Program-made: the position numbers and the translations under genes
Part shown: in pieces, positions 34,501 to 46,494 of the stretch
Layout: each line of letters starts with the position of its first letter
Numbering within the stretch: the stretch's first letter is position 1
The notes under the pieces: model-generated
What the model was told of the DNA's origin: nothing
What the model saw: the letters and a program-made list of their open reading frames with translations, nothing else
Databases searched by the model: none
NCBI GenBank assembly: GCA_949825065.1
Contig: OX463859.1
Span: forward strand, 15,271,220-15,335,219
DNA: 64,000 bases
From: Odontocerum albicorne
Lineage: Eukaryota > Arthropoda > Insecta > Trichoptera > Odontoceridae
Reading direction: 5' to 3'

Positions 34501-37500
34501 ATCGCCTCTCAGTATTGGTTTAACACTTCCTTAATTTCCGACTCGTTGAAAAATACTTCCACATTCTTTATGCCACTTTGAAAATTATTTGCATTGACAC
34601 TTTTCCAGCTCTCCCTCAAATGTTTAAAAAGTGTTACGACAGGACTGCTGATTACATGATGTACGAGTACTTTGCATTCAAATACACATCGTAAAAAAAG
34701 TTCATATATATGATGATGGCACGGGAAAAACAACAACTCTCTGACCAATATTTGTTCAAGTAAGACACATGCCCACTTAAAACAATCAATGTTTGAGGCA
34801 GTTGTGTCACTACAGAGAATTTGTACTTTGTCTTATCTACCCCAATACGTTATTGCATCCCAAACAGCATTCGCTTGCTCTTTACCAGAAGCATTCTGCA
34901 ATTTTGGAACGCCGATGAGCTGCTCATTGTTCCCAAATGTATCAACGATTGGAAGTCTTTCTTCTTTTGGGTCCCTAACATTTAATTCGGGCAACAATTT
35001 ACCATCCCAATGAAAAGTAAGAATTGCAGGGATATTATTCTTGAAAGCTGATTTAATTATTTCAGAACGTTCTCTTCTCTTCTTCTGGCTGATTCGATGA
35101 ATAGAAGATTTATTAATAGATAGCTCTTCGGTATTGTGGTCATGTGTCTCTGCTGTCACCTGAAGGATGTGTACAGAATCTCTTACACTTAACTGACATC
35201 TATCTAAAGCAGCCACTAATTTTGTAGTAATAAAATCAGTGGTACCTCTTCCTGCTGCATTCTGCATTGATGTACTCTCAAGACTCACCAATGTCGATTT
35301 CATCTGAACTTAGAAATACCTTATCTGAATCTTCAGATTATGGAAAAGAAGGTACACTAGAAGATGTAGATGCTGCACATTGTTGTTTTTCTTGCCTTTT
35401 CTCTTTTTCTAATTTTCTTTGCCTCGCCCTTTTTTCTTTATCCGCGAGTTTTCGGTCTACTTCTGATAGGTATACGGCCTTTACGTCCAGGCACTCTCTG
35501 TTGAAGTAAAAACTTCCTTTCTTCTTCCAACTTTAATGTTTGTAGAGCATTGGCAAGTGTAATATCAAATAAATTGTACAAACTTTTTCTAAACTCCCCT
35601 TCACGGCGCTTAAAAAATCTATAGATTTTTTTTGCAATTTTCTCCACTCCGAATGCAAGTTAATACGTTTTTGTGAACAATTTTGAACAGCTCTTGTCAT
35701 AATTCTCGCTTTCTCCCAAAATATCACGCACTCACGAACCACAAGATTAGCACTTACACTGAAACTTAATTTTACCTCCCGTATGTTATAAAATAAAACT
35801 TCCAGCACTTGTCTATTTGTTGGTAACTTGTGCCCTGTTATTTCGTGTTTTATATATCCTATTAAAAACACATGTTCCCTGGCACTGCGTAATTAATGTG
35901 ACATAATAATATGGTAGCAAGCCAAAAACACATGCTACACGCTTGATAACAGATAATGAACTGAATGCACTGCACGTGCCACGTACTAGAGACCTGACTT
36001 AGCGTGACAAGTTCGGCCATGTTCTTCGTGCGAGTTCGCGCTCAAGTCGGCACGGTTTATAATACTTCGATCACAACAAAAATTTTTGTAGACATGTTTT
36101 AGAGTCATTCAAACAAAATTGGAGGGTGAGCGTTCAAAAATTTTGAAGTCGGAAAATAAGGGACACCCTAATATGTGTATATATTTTTTATTTGCATTTG
36201 TACAAATAAGATGTTTTCAATGTTCCAATATTTTTTGCATATACTCGTATACAAATAAGAGCCAACAACTGACATGTTGTCAGGTGAAAAAGAGCACATT
36301 GATTAGGGGATGAAATATTGACTTAACAAATTTATAATGCAATCTTAAGTAGGAGTCGTGGCCGAGGACGACAGAAAAGTATAGGTGTACCAAGTGAATG
36401 ATATTTTGAAAAAAATAAAGGTAAGGTGTAAGAGAAATGGAGGAAGCTGTAGGATAATTTATATGGATGCGAAGGAGGGGAAGAATGTATTTTGTGACAG
36501 GAAATTTTAGCATTCTATCGTCTCTGCCTACCCCAACATAGAAATGGCATGATGGCATATTATTTATATCTTAAAATAATGCGTTTTGTAGGTTGGATAT
36601 ATTTGACAACATGTATTAATTTTACTAAATTCTCTCTGATTTGCTCATTACACATTATTTGCAGTTTATTTAATGGTATTCTTTTATTTCAGTTCGATTC
36701 TTAGTGGAGAATAAAGCTGATATCGGTAAAGCAAATTATAACGGAGGGACCTGTCTCATCAACTCAGTTCAGTCGGCCAAACTCTGCGCTTTTCTCTTAG
36801 AAAATGGAGCTCATGTCAATGCAACAGATATTCAGAATAAGTCTGCTTTGCATTATGCTATTCAGGAACACAGGTATGTTCATCCAAATTTAGTTTGATA
36901 AATCATAGTGAATTTAAGATTTTATAAATTCTAGATCTTTTAGTTGTATTATATTAATTGCAACTACATATGCATAGTAGACTCGGTTATTCAGGGTGGT
37001 AGGAAAAGAAAATTGACTGGGATTAAAATACCCTGTGACGTGTTTCCAATTTCACCAGTTTTATTTTCTGTTACATATTGTCAATTTTGAAATTTTATTT
37101 TTCTATTACATATCAATTTTCACAGTTTAATTTTCTCTAATCGAAATGAAATTCTTTAATTCCCAAACATCAAGAGGGGTGATGGAATACACCTCAAACC
37201 TGCATTGTTTCGGTTCTGGAAATATACAGAAAACAATACCTAAATATTATGTTGTGTAATTCTAGATTAGAGACAACTAAATTGCTGTTGGATCATGGAG
37301 CTGATCCATTCGCATTGTCCAGATCAGGAGACGATGCCCTGCAGACAGCCTGTCTGAAGGGTGCCAAGCAGATTTTCACTCTACTCTGTCAGAGGATACG
37401 GTACAGTGAGGAGCGGCTTGCCGATGCACATGAGCTCATAGGATCCACTCTCTTGGATGATTTCAATGATATCATTTTTGCCATGTTCCATTGGAGGGTG

Positions 37501-40500
37501 GCTAACAGGATTCGAAATGGTGGATCAAAATATATAGGTATTTTATTCAATATTAATCATTCGCACCAGTTTTTTTTACCGTTACAAGCTAAAAGTAATC
37601 TCAAAATGTTTTTTTTTTTAAATTCAGACATATTTTTTCAGAAATGCCTTGTTCATCTATTATATTACAACCTCCATGGTCTAGTTGGTAAGACGTCTGT
37701 TTTCGAAATCGGGGGTTATGGATCCTATTCCCGTGTGAATCAAAATTATTTTAAAATTGTCGTTTTATTTAAGGCATCTTCAACAATTTTCTGGTTGGTT
37801 TCTCTTCAACACGTCGGCACCATCATTTCAGCTATATGGAGGAGTACCTTACAAATAAATAAATGGCACCTCTCTCTTCCTAAAGGGATATATAGAGTGC
37901 TAATAGTAAAAAAAAATGTAAATTTGTTACACAAACTAGATAAATGAGTATTTCAATTGTTTATTATACCCCCAAAACCTTTTGCTTTCATATAATATCT
38001 GGTCTATGAATTTAGAATTTGTACTCATTTCTTTGATCTTTGTAGAAAAAAGGCCGACAATGTTCCCTCGGGCAGCTTACCGTCACTCCTTGGAATTCAC
38101 ATCCGAAGCTGACCTGGACACAATCTCCATAGACATCGATGCCATGAGGATACAATCATTGCTCATCTGTGAACGAGTTTTGGGCATAGCACATAAGGAT
38201 ACGGTCTTCAGACTTATGTATAGGTATAAATTTATTTTACTCTTTAAATATACCTGTGTATATGTATCACTGTAGAAAAAATTGACTGTGAACAAATTTA
38301 TTTCGACCTAGCACTATTCCGAGTTTGCAACTAGACAATTTGTCTTTTTTGGCTGCTATTCTTTTGTGATAAATTTGTCCAGACTGGTTTTTAAATTTGT
38401 TCATATCATCACTCACTATAATAAGGGGCAGTTTGTTCCAAGATTCCATGACTCGGTTAGCAAAACAATGTTTCCATGTTTTATTGTGGCATTTAGTTTT
38501 GACTGATGTCCTTTCAGACGCGTTTTGGTTAAAAGAAAATTGTTGATATAGTTTTGAGCGATCATAATGACGGCTTAAGATTTTACAGCACTCAGTTAAG
38601 TCTTCTTGAAATATTTAAAATTAAATTTTGTACAAATTTTTTGTGGCTTCCTTAAATAAGGGAGTTATATGGGTTCATTACCTCTATTTAAATAGAGATA
38701 ATAAATGTGTATAATATGAGGTCTTACTCTGAATACAAATCACAAATTTTAAGGTTAGTAATTAGTATTTACTATAAATCTGTAATTTTGTCAAGTAGTA
38801 ATTTTAATCTAAAATATTTCAGGGGTGCGTCATACGCAGATGCTTTAAGGTATCAACGATGTATTGACCTCTGGATGTGGGCATTGCAAATAAGGATTGA
38901 GAGAGACTCCATTTTGTACACAGGTAAAATAAATATTATTTTTTATATTCATGTTTATTGAAATTAGTTTGTGAGTGATTGGTACGAGTTTTGATGTATT
39001 GAAGTAAAATATGAAGAAGAGAGATTAAATCAAAAGAAATTCCGAGGAAAAGGGTGCTTTATGAAGAATATCCAGTTTGCATGCATGGCCGCGTGGTAAC
39101 GCACTGGACTTTGGTGTGGAAGGTTGCTAGTTTGAACCCCGCGCTGTGCTACTCTTGAATGACTGAATTTTTTCCATCTAGTATTCGGGAGTACAAGGAT
39201 ACCCATGACGTTGATTATATCTATTATCAGCATGCTTTAATAGTTTTGCTTCGGTGTGCCATCAGATTCAGTACAGTGGTGTGGCCGGTGAGTTTGCTGG
39301 TGAGCTCACTCGCTTAAAAAAATCAACTTCATGGCACATTTTCACTTTCACTAGTAATGGAAGAGGAATCCTGTTAGATAATGACAAAAATTATGAGATA
39401 ACACTGTACATAGAAAGAAATACATGGACATCTGTTTTACCTATTTGTACATGAAATACACCGGTAAGATTTGAATGCATGAGATAAGTGTAAATGGAAT
39501 GAAATGTATGGAGATCTGTATTGTCTACCTCTACATAAAATACGGATTTGAATGTTTGAAATAACAGTGTAAATCGAGAGATATGCATAGAGATCTGTTC
39601 TGTTTACTTCTACCGAGGATACAGTATTGTAATTTGAACTTGTATATAAAATTGAATTGATTGAATAATACAATGGAATTGTATTAGTGATGAATTTTAT
39701 TATGGAATTGGTTCAAAAGTGAATTTAAATTGTTTTATTAAAGAATTGTGAATATTTTCAGATACTTGTTACTCAGCGCAGGCAATAGTGAAAATTATGA
39801 TTGACCTTAAAGTTGGACGACTAGACTTTTCGGTTGATGACTTCCCAGACACTAGAGATTTGCCCAAGTTCTTTGATGTTGTACATATATTTACAATGTT
39901 AACTGAAAATATTGAAGGTAATCTAATGTAACTTTTTTCTTTTCTTATTATTGTCATTTATTATTTATCATATTTGCATTCTGGCGTGTTCAACTTTTTC
40001 TATTTGGGACTACTGGGTGCTTTGACAAAGTTTTTTTTGCATAACGTATACTCCAATGGAGGGCCTCTGTATCCTAGCTGGTAAGACCCTTGTCTTCTAA
40101 ACTGGTTGTTGAGGTTCGATTCTCGTTTTAAAAAGGATTCCGGTCTGGTTTCCGCTTAAGGTTCTTTTTTTAAAACTTCTTTCTGATTGGTTGCGAGAGA
40201 TAGCTACTGTATTCAGCAAAACTACAATACAAATACTTAATTATGAAAATGTTTATCAAATTCTAATGGTATGATGATATACGGGGGTTTAAATGATTCA
40301 TTTAGTAAGGTTACTTTGGAAGTCACTGCCATAAAGGGTTGATAAAATTTCCACATGGACATATTGTACATTTTATTTAAAATATATATTATTGTGAAAT
40401 TGCAGAAACAAGAGGTCTGCTGGACGTGCGACCATTTTATAAGAAACAGTCGGAGATGTTCGACAGGACCCTCAAGTGCATCACACATCTGATTTATCTA

Positions 40501-43205
40501 CTCCTCGCCACTGCAGATACTGAGGAGAGGAAGTCTCAGGTATGGTTTTTTTACTTGAGTTTTTCAAAAGTAGCAACACTGATCCGATTTATCCAATGCA
40601 GTGACTTTACTCGGTATTTCAGTGTATCTTTATTATCATCATTATAGACAGGCACCATGAATGCTTTTCATTTCTATATAAAGTTTAATTATCATCTCTT
40701 CTTCTTCCTGGCACTGCTTTTTGCTGTAAGCGTTCCCAGGTTCCAAGTTATTACTCTTATCTTTTCAAACCTTGAACGACTGGCTTTCCTCTGCTTCATT
40801 TTGATTGCCTCTGGAATCCTGCAAGCTGGCCCTGACATGATGTCAGTCTCTGGGTCGCCGAGGGGAGAATCACCTTCGCTGCCAGACAGGGTAGTGCTTC
40901 TTTGCATACGTTTTTCCACGAAGCTTTGGTTTGTTTGACTGTACATGTTTTATCCACCGATGGTCGTCAGACGTGGAACCAGAGTGACCCAACTAACTAG
41001 GGCTGCATCCGCTATCATTGGCCGTTAATGGCCAATTATCGGATTAAACTAATGAGCCTGGATACCCATTTAGAGATGGTGTATGCGACTATTACCCGAA
41101 TACGCCGAGTTTAAATTTACCCGAATTACCGAGTTACCCGAATACGCCGAGTTTTTTATGAACATATTTACCATATGTTCTTAAAAAAAAGGCAAAATAT
41201 AAACAAAACAATAATAACAAAAATAAGCTAAAAAAACAAAACACTACTAAAAGAGCACTTCTGGGTCTGTGTGTAGGAACTTGTCCAGATTATTTTTAAG
41301 CTGGTTAAAGTCACAGCATTTACTATACTATTGGGCAGTTTGTTTCAAAACTCCACAATTGGGTTAGCAAAGTAACGTTTGTTTGGATTATTGTGATGTT
41401 CTCTCAAATGTATATTTTGGTTAAAATAAAATTATTTGCGGAGTTCTGAGATGTCATAAGGACTGCCCAAGATCTTATAACACCCAGTCGAATCTTTACA
41501 ATTTTATCTCCATTGCAGAGTAGGCAACTTAGTGAAGTTTTAGACATATAGTAAAAGTCCATTAATTCACACACCGATAATTTGTATGTTTAGCTTATTT
41601 TCTAGTACCCGAAATCGACTTTTCATAATAAATTGGTAAAAATAAAGGATTTGCCGTCAAATTCAATTTTTTTTCTTTATGATCATGTAATTTGTAATTC
41701 AAAATTTGGTATCTTGAATTTCGAATTGGTGGATGACTGTTCTAGATTGATTGTTTGATCTGTGTAATTTACCCAAGAGGCTGTTTATTTTTTAATAGAC
41801 GAAAAATACATTTCTGTTATATTTTTAGGTTCAAGAGCTGGTAACTAGAGTGGTGCGGATGAATATAAGAAGTGCTTACACTGGCGATACCCTTCTCCAC
41901 CTGTCCGTGTCTAGATTGAATATTATCAAGAGCACTTACTTTGCCGAAGATATGGATGTCCGGGTGAGGATAAACATATATTTTTGTGGGAATAAATTGA
42001 AATTTATTGTTATTTTATTTATCGGGAGATCAGTGATGAATCAAAACAATAACTACTTTCAAAATACTCTGTAAAATGTAAACTTAAAAAATTATCATTT
42101 TCATTATCTCATGTTCAATTTTGAGTGTCGTAGTCCTTCACTATGTCTGGAAGTCTGGTGTATCTCAGTTATTGATAACCATTAATTATGGAAGTAGGGA
42201 TGTCAATACCTACTCTGGATTTGTCGAGCCCAAAACAACAAATTATTTTAACACCTTCAGAGCTGAAAATGTCTATAGGTGTTTAGATATAAACTTTTGC
42301 TGAATGCTCAAAATGGCAATCGCCATTCTATTTCGAGTGATCCCAGGATAGCTGAAAAGTAAACCCAGAGTAGCCTAACGGTACTGATATGGTTTTTAAG
42401 GATCATGAACTCATAAATTTATTATAAACCAGCTCTCATATATTTATTATTTTTTAAGAATTTTAAATATGGACAAATTTTTTAACACCAGAAATTATTC
42501 AGCAGTCAATGTATTAATAAACAATAATAAAATTTGCTAACAATTGTTTTCTATTACAGCCCATCTTCCCCCATTATGATGTGGTTAAGCTCCTATTAGA
42601 CTGTGGGTCGAACGTTAATGCCAAAAATGAATCCAAGTCAACACCACTCCATGTGGCTTCCATCCCTTATAATTTCTCCCCAAAGGTAAGTTGAAAATGA
42701 ATTTTTTTGTATGAATTTTGACTTAAAAACAAGTAATTGTATTGTTGCTAGTATTTTCCATTAATAGTGGGGCGAGTGCCCAATTTTATAGTCATAGCTG
42801 TTACTTTCCTATCCTCACAATAATTTGTAAACCACAGATAAGGGATGACTACTCTAATTGGATATAATTTGTAAACAAAATTAATTGAAATCTGTTTCAC
42901 TCTAATTGAAGCTTGCTAGAAATAAATAAGAATTTGAAACTTCCCTGTATTGATATATATGTATTGCTCTTTTTCAGCTAATTCACTTGCTTCTTTCGTA
43001 TGGAGCTCACGTCGATCAGCCAAACAAGTTCGGAGATTCACCAGCGTATCTTATCGTAACGAACCCGCTCAACGATGTGCACCTCCTGAAACATGTTACG
43101 CTCAAGTGTCTTGCGGCTAATGTTGTGGTCGCTAACAATATACCATACAACGACGGGCAGATACCGAGCACTCTCGTCGGATTTGTCAAATTTCACGAAC
43201 CATGA
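28514..43205 (+). CDS. Fem-1: Fem-1 homologue, ankyrin-repeat CRL2 substrate receptor, complete, 12 exons
   Basis: Exons: 28514-28674, 30318-30482, 33191-33348, 36693-36873, 37266-37537, 38046-38223, 38823-38923, 39762-39917, 40406-40539, 41829-41963, 42560-42685, 42978-43205. All introns are GT-AG and phases join cleanly into 664 aa, within FEM1 family size. Exons 2-5 encode ankyrin repeats (motifs such as APLFIACKRGNLEIVEYLI, SPLWCAAVSGKLDVI and ALHYAIQEHR). Exons 6-8 encode the helical TPR-like middle (ICERVLGIAHKDTVFRLMYRG, YADALRYQRCIDLW). Exons 10-12 hold C-terminal ankyrin repeats (TLLHLSVS, STPLHVASIPYNF). The end contains LKCLAANVVV...IPSTLVGFVKFH, which matches the FEM1 VHL-box/C-terminal signature. 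Family members act as Cul2-Elongin B/C substrate receptors reading C-terminal degrons, and in nematodes act in sex determination; a sex role here is not implied. It resembles the insect FEM1A/CG6966 type more than FEM1B. Intron 3 carries a 2.3-kb transposon. Confidence 0.95.
28675..30317. other. Fem-1 intron 1, no element recognised
   Basis: AT-rich intron sequence. A short direct repeat AAATTTATTATTTGTTAT occurs twice at 29010-29055. Nothing else stands out. Confidence 0.45.
31363..31555 (+). repeat. Tandem repeat, about 45-53 bp unit, 4 copies
   Basis: AGTGAGTATACAAGTCAGAA with GTGCAAGGTATGACAGAATG recurs four times with small length differences, in Fem-1 intron 2. Confidence 0.85.
31620..31730 (+). 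mobile_element. LINE family B 3' tail
   Basis: TAGGAAAGTATAAAGATCTA, TTCTCTTTACCTACCCCGTA and AGGCACATGCCATGATATG. Same tail as the other family B copies. Confidence 0.45.
31970..32250 (+). repeat. Tandem duplication, 142-bp period
   Basis: TTGGATCTATTGTTAAAGAG to CACTAGAAAACTATAGTCAA occurs twice (about 31978 and 32120) with scattered differences, in Fem-1 intron 2. Confidence 0.85.
32886..33020 (+). mobile_element. tRNA-derived SINE (family S1)
   Basis: CTATGGCCTAGTTGATAAGA (A-box), GGTTCCATTCCCG (B-box), then GTCCAAAAAATGAGGGTCCC and AGTCTAGTAAAAG. It lies about 170 bases before Fem-1 exon 3. Confidence 0.75.
33831..36171 (-). mobile_element. Unclassified DNA transposon, 2.34 kb, degraded transposase on - strand
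   Basis: Both ends carry TTAGGGTGTCCCTTATTT as inverted repeats, with a looser match about 30 bases further in (GCTC.CACCC). A 6-base flank TACGTG (33825-33830) / TATGTG (36172-36177) is a candidate target duplication with one mismatch. The - strand holds a broken protein running from 35871 to 34050 in several frames. Its best block (35303-34833) reads DRCQLSVRDSVHILQVTAET, INKSSIHR, FHWDGKLLPEL, KEERLPI and GVPKL. A later block reads LLFFPCHHHIYELFLRCVFE. No DDE motif can be assigned by eye; IS3EU is one thought from the 6-bp flank, not shown. Inserted in Fem-1 intron 3, antisense to the gene. Confidence 0.8.
36345..36560 (+). mobile_element. LINE ORF2 C-terminal remnant (family B)
   Basis: Reads RGRGRQKSIGVPSE-like, then SERNGGSCRIIYMDAKEGRN, VFCDRKF and SIVSAYPN in broken frames, the end of a LINE reverse-transcriptase protein. 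It ends with the family B tail and lies just before Fem-1 exon 4. Confidence 0.6.
37669..37830 (+). mobile_element. tRNA-derived SINE (family S1)
   Basis: CCTCCATGGTCTAGTTGGTA (A-box), then GGGGTTATGGATCCTATTCC (B-box region, diverged), then a TTTCTGGTTGGTTTC tail in Fem-1 intron 5. The long open frame here runs on from exon 5 and is intronic beyond 37537. Confidence 0.7.
38275..38620 (-). mobile_element. LINE 3' remnant (family F), copy 2
   Basis: The - strand reads RVMESWNKLPLIIVSDDMNK and FKNQSGQ, the typical end (W-N-LP, FK) of a LINE reverse transcriptase. Shares CGGTTAGCAAAACAATGTTT with copies at 15.5 and 41.35 kb. In Fem-1 intron 6. Confidence 0.65.
38653..38790 (+). repeat. Dispersed repeat R1, copy 2
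   Basis: AAATAAGGGAGTTATATGGG, CATTACCTC and CTGAATACAAATCACAAATT match 11066 and 44501. Followed 33 bases later by Fem-1 exon 7. Confidence 0.6.
39070..39380 (+). mobile_element. Second SINE family (S2), + copy
   Basis: Head GCATGGCCGCGTGGTAACGC, ACTGGACTTTGGTGTGGAAG, GTTTGAACCCCGCG (B-box-like), and body GTGTGCCATCAGATTCAGTA...GTGAGTTTGC. A reverse copy is at 49525-49865. In Fem-1 intron 7. Confidence 0.65.
39393..39625 (+). repeat. Degenerate tandem repeat, about 80-bp unit, 3 copies
   Basis: GTATGGAGATCTGTATTGTC-type blocks recur at about 39424, 39508 and 39587 with TTTGAATG between them. The unit resembles the LINE family B tail. Confidence 0.65.
40061..40235 (+). mobile_element. tRNA-derived SINE (family S1)
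   Basis: GGCCTCTGTATCCTAGCTGG (A-box), GAGGTTCGATTCTCG (B-box), GGATTCCGGTCTGGTTTCCG, then TTTCTGATTGGTTGCGAGAG and a CTACAATACAAATA end. In Fem-1 intron 8. Confidence 0.75.
40660..41820. other. Fem-1 intron 9 with LINE family F copy 3
   Basis: At 41225-41560 the sequence GGAACTTGTCCAGATTATTT, CCACAATTGGGTTAGCAAAG and AAGATCTTATAACACCCA matches the 15.5- and 38.4-kb copies (antisense LINE end). At 41090-41155 ACCCGAATACGCCGAGTTT is tandemly repeated. No gene in the rest. Confidence 0.5.
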
Positions 43206-43417
43206 AAATGATCATTTAGCCAAATATTACAAAGCAAATATCACTTGTAAATTTTTGATTTATAAAATGGTATAAATAATTGTAATTATTCTACGAAATT
43301 TACTTCGTAATTGAAGAGTTGAATTTCTGATTGTTTTTAAGGGTTTATAATATATGTTAACAGCAGAATATTGAGACGGTGTAAATAATCTTGGCTAACT
43401 CCATCATAATGTAATAT

Positions 43418-43423
43418 AATAAA
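43418..43423 (+). terminator. Poly(A) signal of Fem-1
   Basis: AATAAA about 213 bases downstream of the Fem-1 stop codon. A second AATAAA occurs near 43525, so alternative ends are possible. Confidence 0.5.
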
Positions 43424-44126
43424 GATCAATCTGGGAAAATCAATGTTTTTTCATAGCCATTTTCAATGATGTTCATTTACATTGATTTTATCAAAATATA
43501 ATTTTATCTCTACAACTGCTATGGAATAAATAGATTTTATCAGTTTTATTTACAAAAGAGTCGCCAAGTTTGATTTGCACTTACTTAATCGTTCAAATGA
43601 ATGTAGAAAAACTTACACTTCAATGGAATAAAGTGACGTAATTGTCAACAAAAGAAACATAGTTTAATTACATATTTTCAATAACAATTAATAGACAATA
43701 ACTCAAATGAATATCAATTCGAAACAGATTATCATAATCCAACTCTAGGGAGTTCACCAGTTCTTTCTTCTTGCACAAAACAGAAAGCCTTTTGCTCTGG
43801 TGTTAATTAACATTTGAGCGTTCTGATATGAAACTCTGAGAAGTAGAATAGTATTTTAACTTTCATTAAACACAACTCTCAAACTTATGTGCAAGGTAGT
43901 TAAAATCTAGAAATGTAGAAGACATTACTAAGGAAGTTATTTTTTCCATTTAGTATTGCTAGATATGTATTACGAGTATGCGCATGGACAAAAAAAAGAA
44001 ACATTTTTATTTTATTTTGAACTAATACCCAAATTCATAATTAAACCTTAATACTTAATACTGAATTTCAGATATTTACAGGAGAAATTGGTATTTAAAG
44101 TTAAGTTTCATAAAAATCTTATTTAA

Positions 44127-44496
44127 CCCTTGCAGTCCCAATGCACCAATATATCGGAGTGCCTTTGTTATGTTAAAAGACCTGTGTTCCCAATCTGGTG
44201 CATTACTCTTGAAACTATAGCAACTGTCAAAAATAGGTAAACAAACCCCTTTGTTGGTAAACTACATGAAATGTATTTTTCTCATTAGTTACTATTTTTA
44301 TACAATGTTTAAATTTTACTTCAAATTAGGTTTTGAGTTTTATTTTTTATTGCAAAATATTAAAAAATGTTTAAGTGTAATGTTATAGGAAAAGTACAAT
44401 CATGTTATATATACTATTAAACTTGCACTATTTTTTCATTAAAAAGATATGGGTCTTTTAATATATAACTATTGCCAAGCATTGGGGTTTAAAAGG
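44127..44496. mobile_element. TTAA-flanked MITE, piggyBac-like (370 bp)
   Basis: TTAA at 44123-44126 and 44497-44500. Ends CCCTTGCAGTCCCAATGCAC and, reversed, CCTTTTAAACCCCAATGCTT. The CC(C/T)T start and TTAA site are as in piggyBac elements. No ORF. Confidence 0.75.
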
Positions 44497-44500
44497 TTAA

Positions 44501-44610
44501 ATAAGGGAGTCACATGGTTTCATTACCTCACTTTAAAGTTTCGAGCTTTTACGATCTGACTAAATACAAATTGTGAAATTTTAAAGTTAAAAATTAGTAT
44601 TTAAGTTGGA
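44501..44610 (+). repeat. Dispersed repeat R1, copy 3
   Basis: AAATAAGGGAGTCACATGGT, CATTACCTCACTTTAAAGTT and AAATACAAATTGTGAAATTT. Starts right at the end of the TTAA MITE. Confidence 0.6.
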
Positions 44611-45514
44611 ATATGAATTTGGGTCCAAATCTATGTTTTTCAAATTGTCAATAGAATTTTACTATATTTTTTTTTCTATACCTTTATGAAAAATAAATTA
44701 ACAAATGTTTTTTTTTTCCCATTTTTAAGTGGAGTAAATCTCTATAATATTTCTCATAATAATACTCAACACATGCAGGAATCTTAATTCTGCAAATACT
44801 CAACACATCCAGTATTATTTTCATGTTTCTGATTTTATGTTTTGATTGTCATTCAATGAGTAATAAATTGTCTACTTTTTTACGTAATGTATTTTCCTAT
44901 TTTTCCATGTCCATGCTTACTTTACAAATGCTGACTTAAAGTTGGTTCAAATTTTGCTGGTTCAGTGTGCAACAAAGGTCCAAGTCAAACGAAATCAACA
45001 AAGGTCGCTTTATCATTAATTGACAATAATATGAACCTGTTTATAAATTGAATATATATTTCAACAATATTTTAATTTATTTGATTACATTTTCTTTGGT
45101 CCTGTTTTTATCAAATGAATTATTAAGATGATATAATTAAGAATAACCGTGTTCTCTGAAGTGGAAAGAAAAAAAACCATCTGATGACTGGATAGAGCTC
45201 TAATAAAAGATGGCACCAAGAGACCAACCGTCTTTGCCTACTTGGAGTGCCCGGAATAGACTCCGGGTAGGGGTGAATAGATGCGAGGTTAACATGCAGA
45301 GATGAAGTTTCTTGAATGAAAGTATCATTCAATGTGATTGTGGAACCATATAGGACCCATAATATATGCTAACTTGTCTGAACATCGAGATTATACGTCC
45401 TGGCTTATTGATGCAAATAATAGGGTGATTCCTGTTGCCTCCTACTAGAAACATGTGGCGTAATTAACAATTAATGTCCCTAACACGGAAACTAATGAAT
45501 GCTGATGAAGTATG

Positions 45515-45729
45515 ACAACCTTCATGGCTCAGTTGGAAATATGCATGTTTATCAATTCTGAGTTTTTGGGCTCGATTCCTGTTGGTACTCGATTTTTTCT
45601 TAAAAACAGGGTTCCACACTGATATTCGTTTAAGACCTGTATAACATCTTTCTGGTTGGTTGGAAGAGATTGCCATAGAGCGAAAACCCACCAGGTTGTA
45701 CTGCATACAACAAAAGTAAATAAAATACA
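45515..45729 (+). mobile_element. tRNA-derived SINE (family S1), fullest copy
   Basis: Head CTTCATGGCTCAGTTGGAAA (A-box), GGGCTCGATTCCTG (B-box), body GTACTCGATTTTTTCTTAAA and GGGTTCCACACTGATA, tail TTTCTGGTTGGTTGGAAGAG, ATTGCC, CCAGGTTGTACTGC and an A-rich end. About 215 bp. Confidence 0.78.
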
Positions 45730-45922
45730 ATTATCCTGATGAAATACATTACACTTCTCAGTTTTACAATTGAAATGATTTATAATAATTAATCTCTAAA
45801 GTTTGAAGTCATTCTCTGCTTTATTTCAATTTGATCTGCTTTAGTTGTCAAAAACATGTTTCTTTAATTTATAAAATGTATCGTGCTATTTTTGTTTTCA
45901 TTGTTGAGCAGATCCCTGATAC

Positions 45923-46124
45923 CAGGGATGCAAAACTCTTTTCGCACTATGGGCCACATAAGCTATTTAGCATTAGGCCTAGGGCTGCATGTTTTCAAAC
46001 ATTAAAAAAAATACTTTAAAATGAAACTAATCAATATTTTTTTAATAAACGTTAATAAAACAAATTAAGTAGTCTCAGTGGACCACAGACTTATTTTTGG
46101 CGGGCCACGTGTTTGGCATACCTG
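45923..46124. mobile_element. hAT-type MITE (202 bp)
   Basis: Ends CAGGGATGCAAAACTC and TTTGGCATACCTG with inner GGGCCAC / GGGCCACG. Flanks CCTGATAC (45915-45922) and CCTTATAC (46125-46132) form an 8-bp duplication with one mismatch. Confidence 0.75.
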
Positions 46125-46494
46125 CCTTATACATTATCCCTAACAATTCATTGGCGCCACATTTAGTCAACATAAAATATCTTCAGGCAATTTTTTCATT
46201 CATCCCCTGTTTCTGGTATTCTCTCAGCTGAGCCATTAAAGGGGTAAAACTCCACTATATACTTTTTACAAATTACAAGTAATTGGACTTTATACGTGAC
46301 TAAAGAAAAGCAATTAAGACCTTTGTTGCAATTTTGCATTCTCAACTTGTTTCTATTCCCAAAGCTATTACACTGTTTAATCTACTCGTTTATATTCTCC
46401 AACCTAACAAACTTGCCAATGAATTATGCCTACATAAAAACTTAATTAATCAACAGAACAGCAAATAATATGGATACCGGATGAAAAAGTTTTT

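Noticed and set aside
37538..37947. Extension of Fem-1 exon 5 through the open frame to 37947
   Set aside because: A good GT donor follows TATATAG at 37537, the phase matches exon 6, and the open part beyond contains a SINE.
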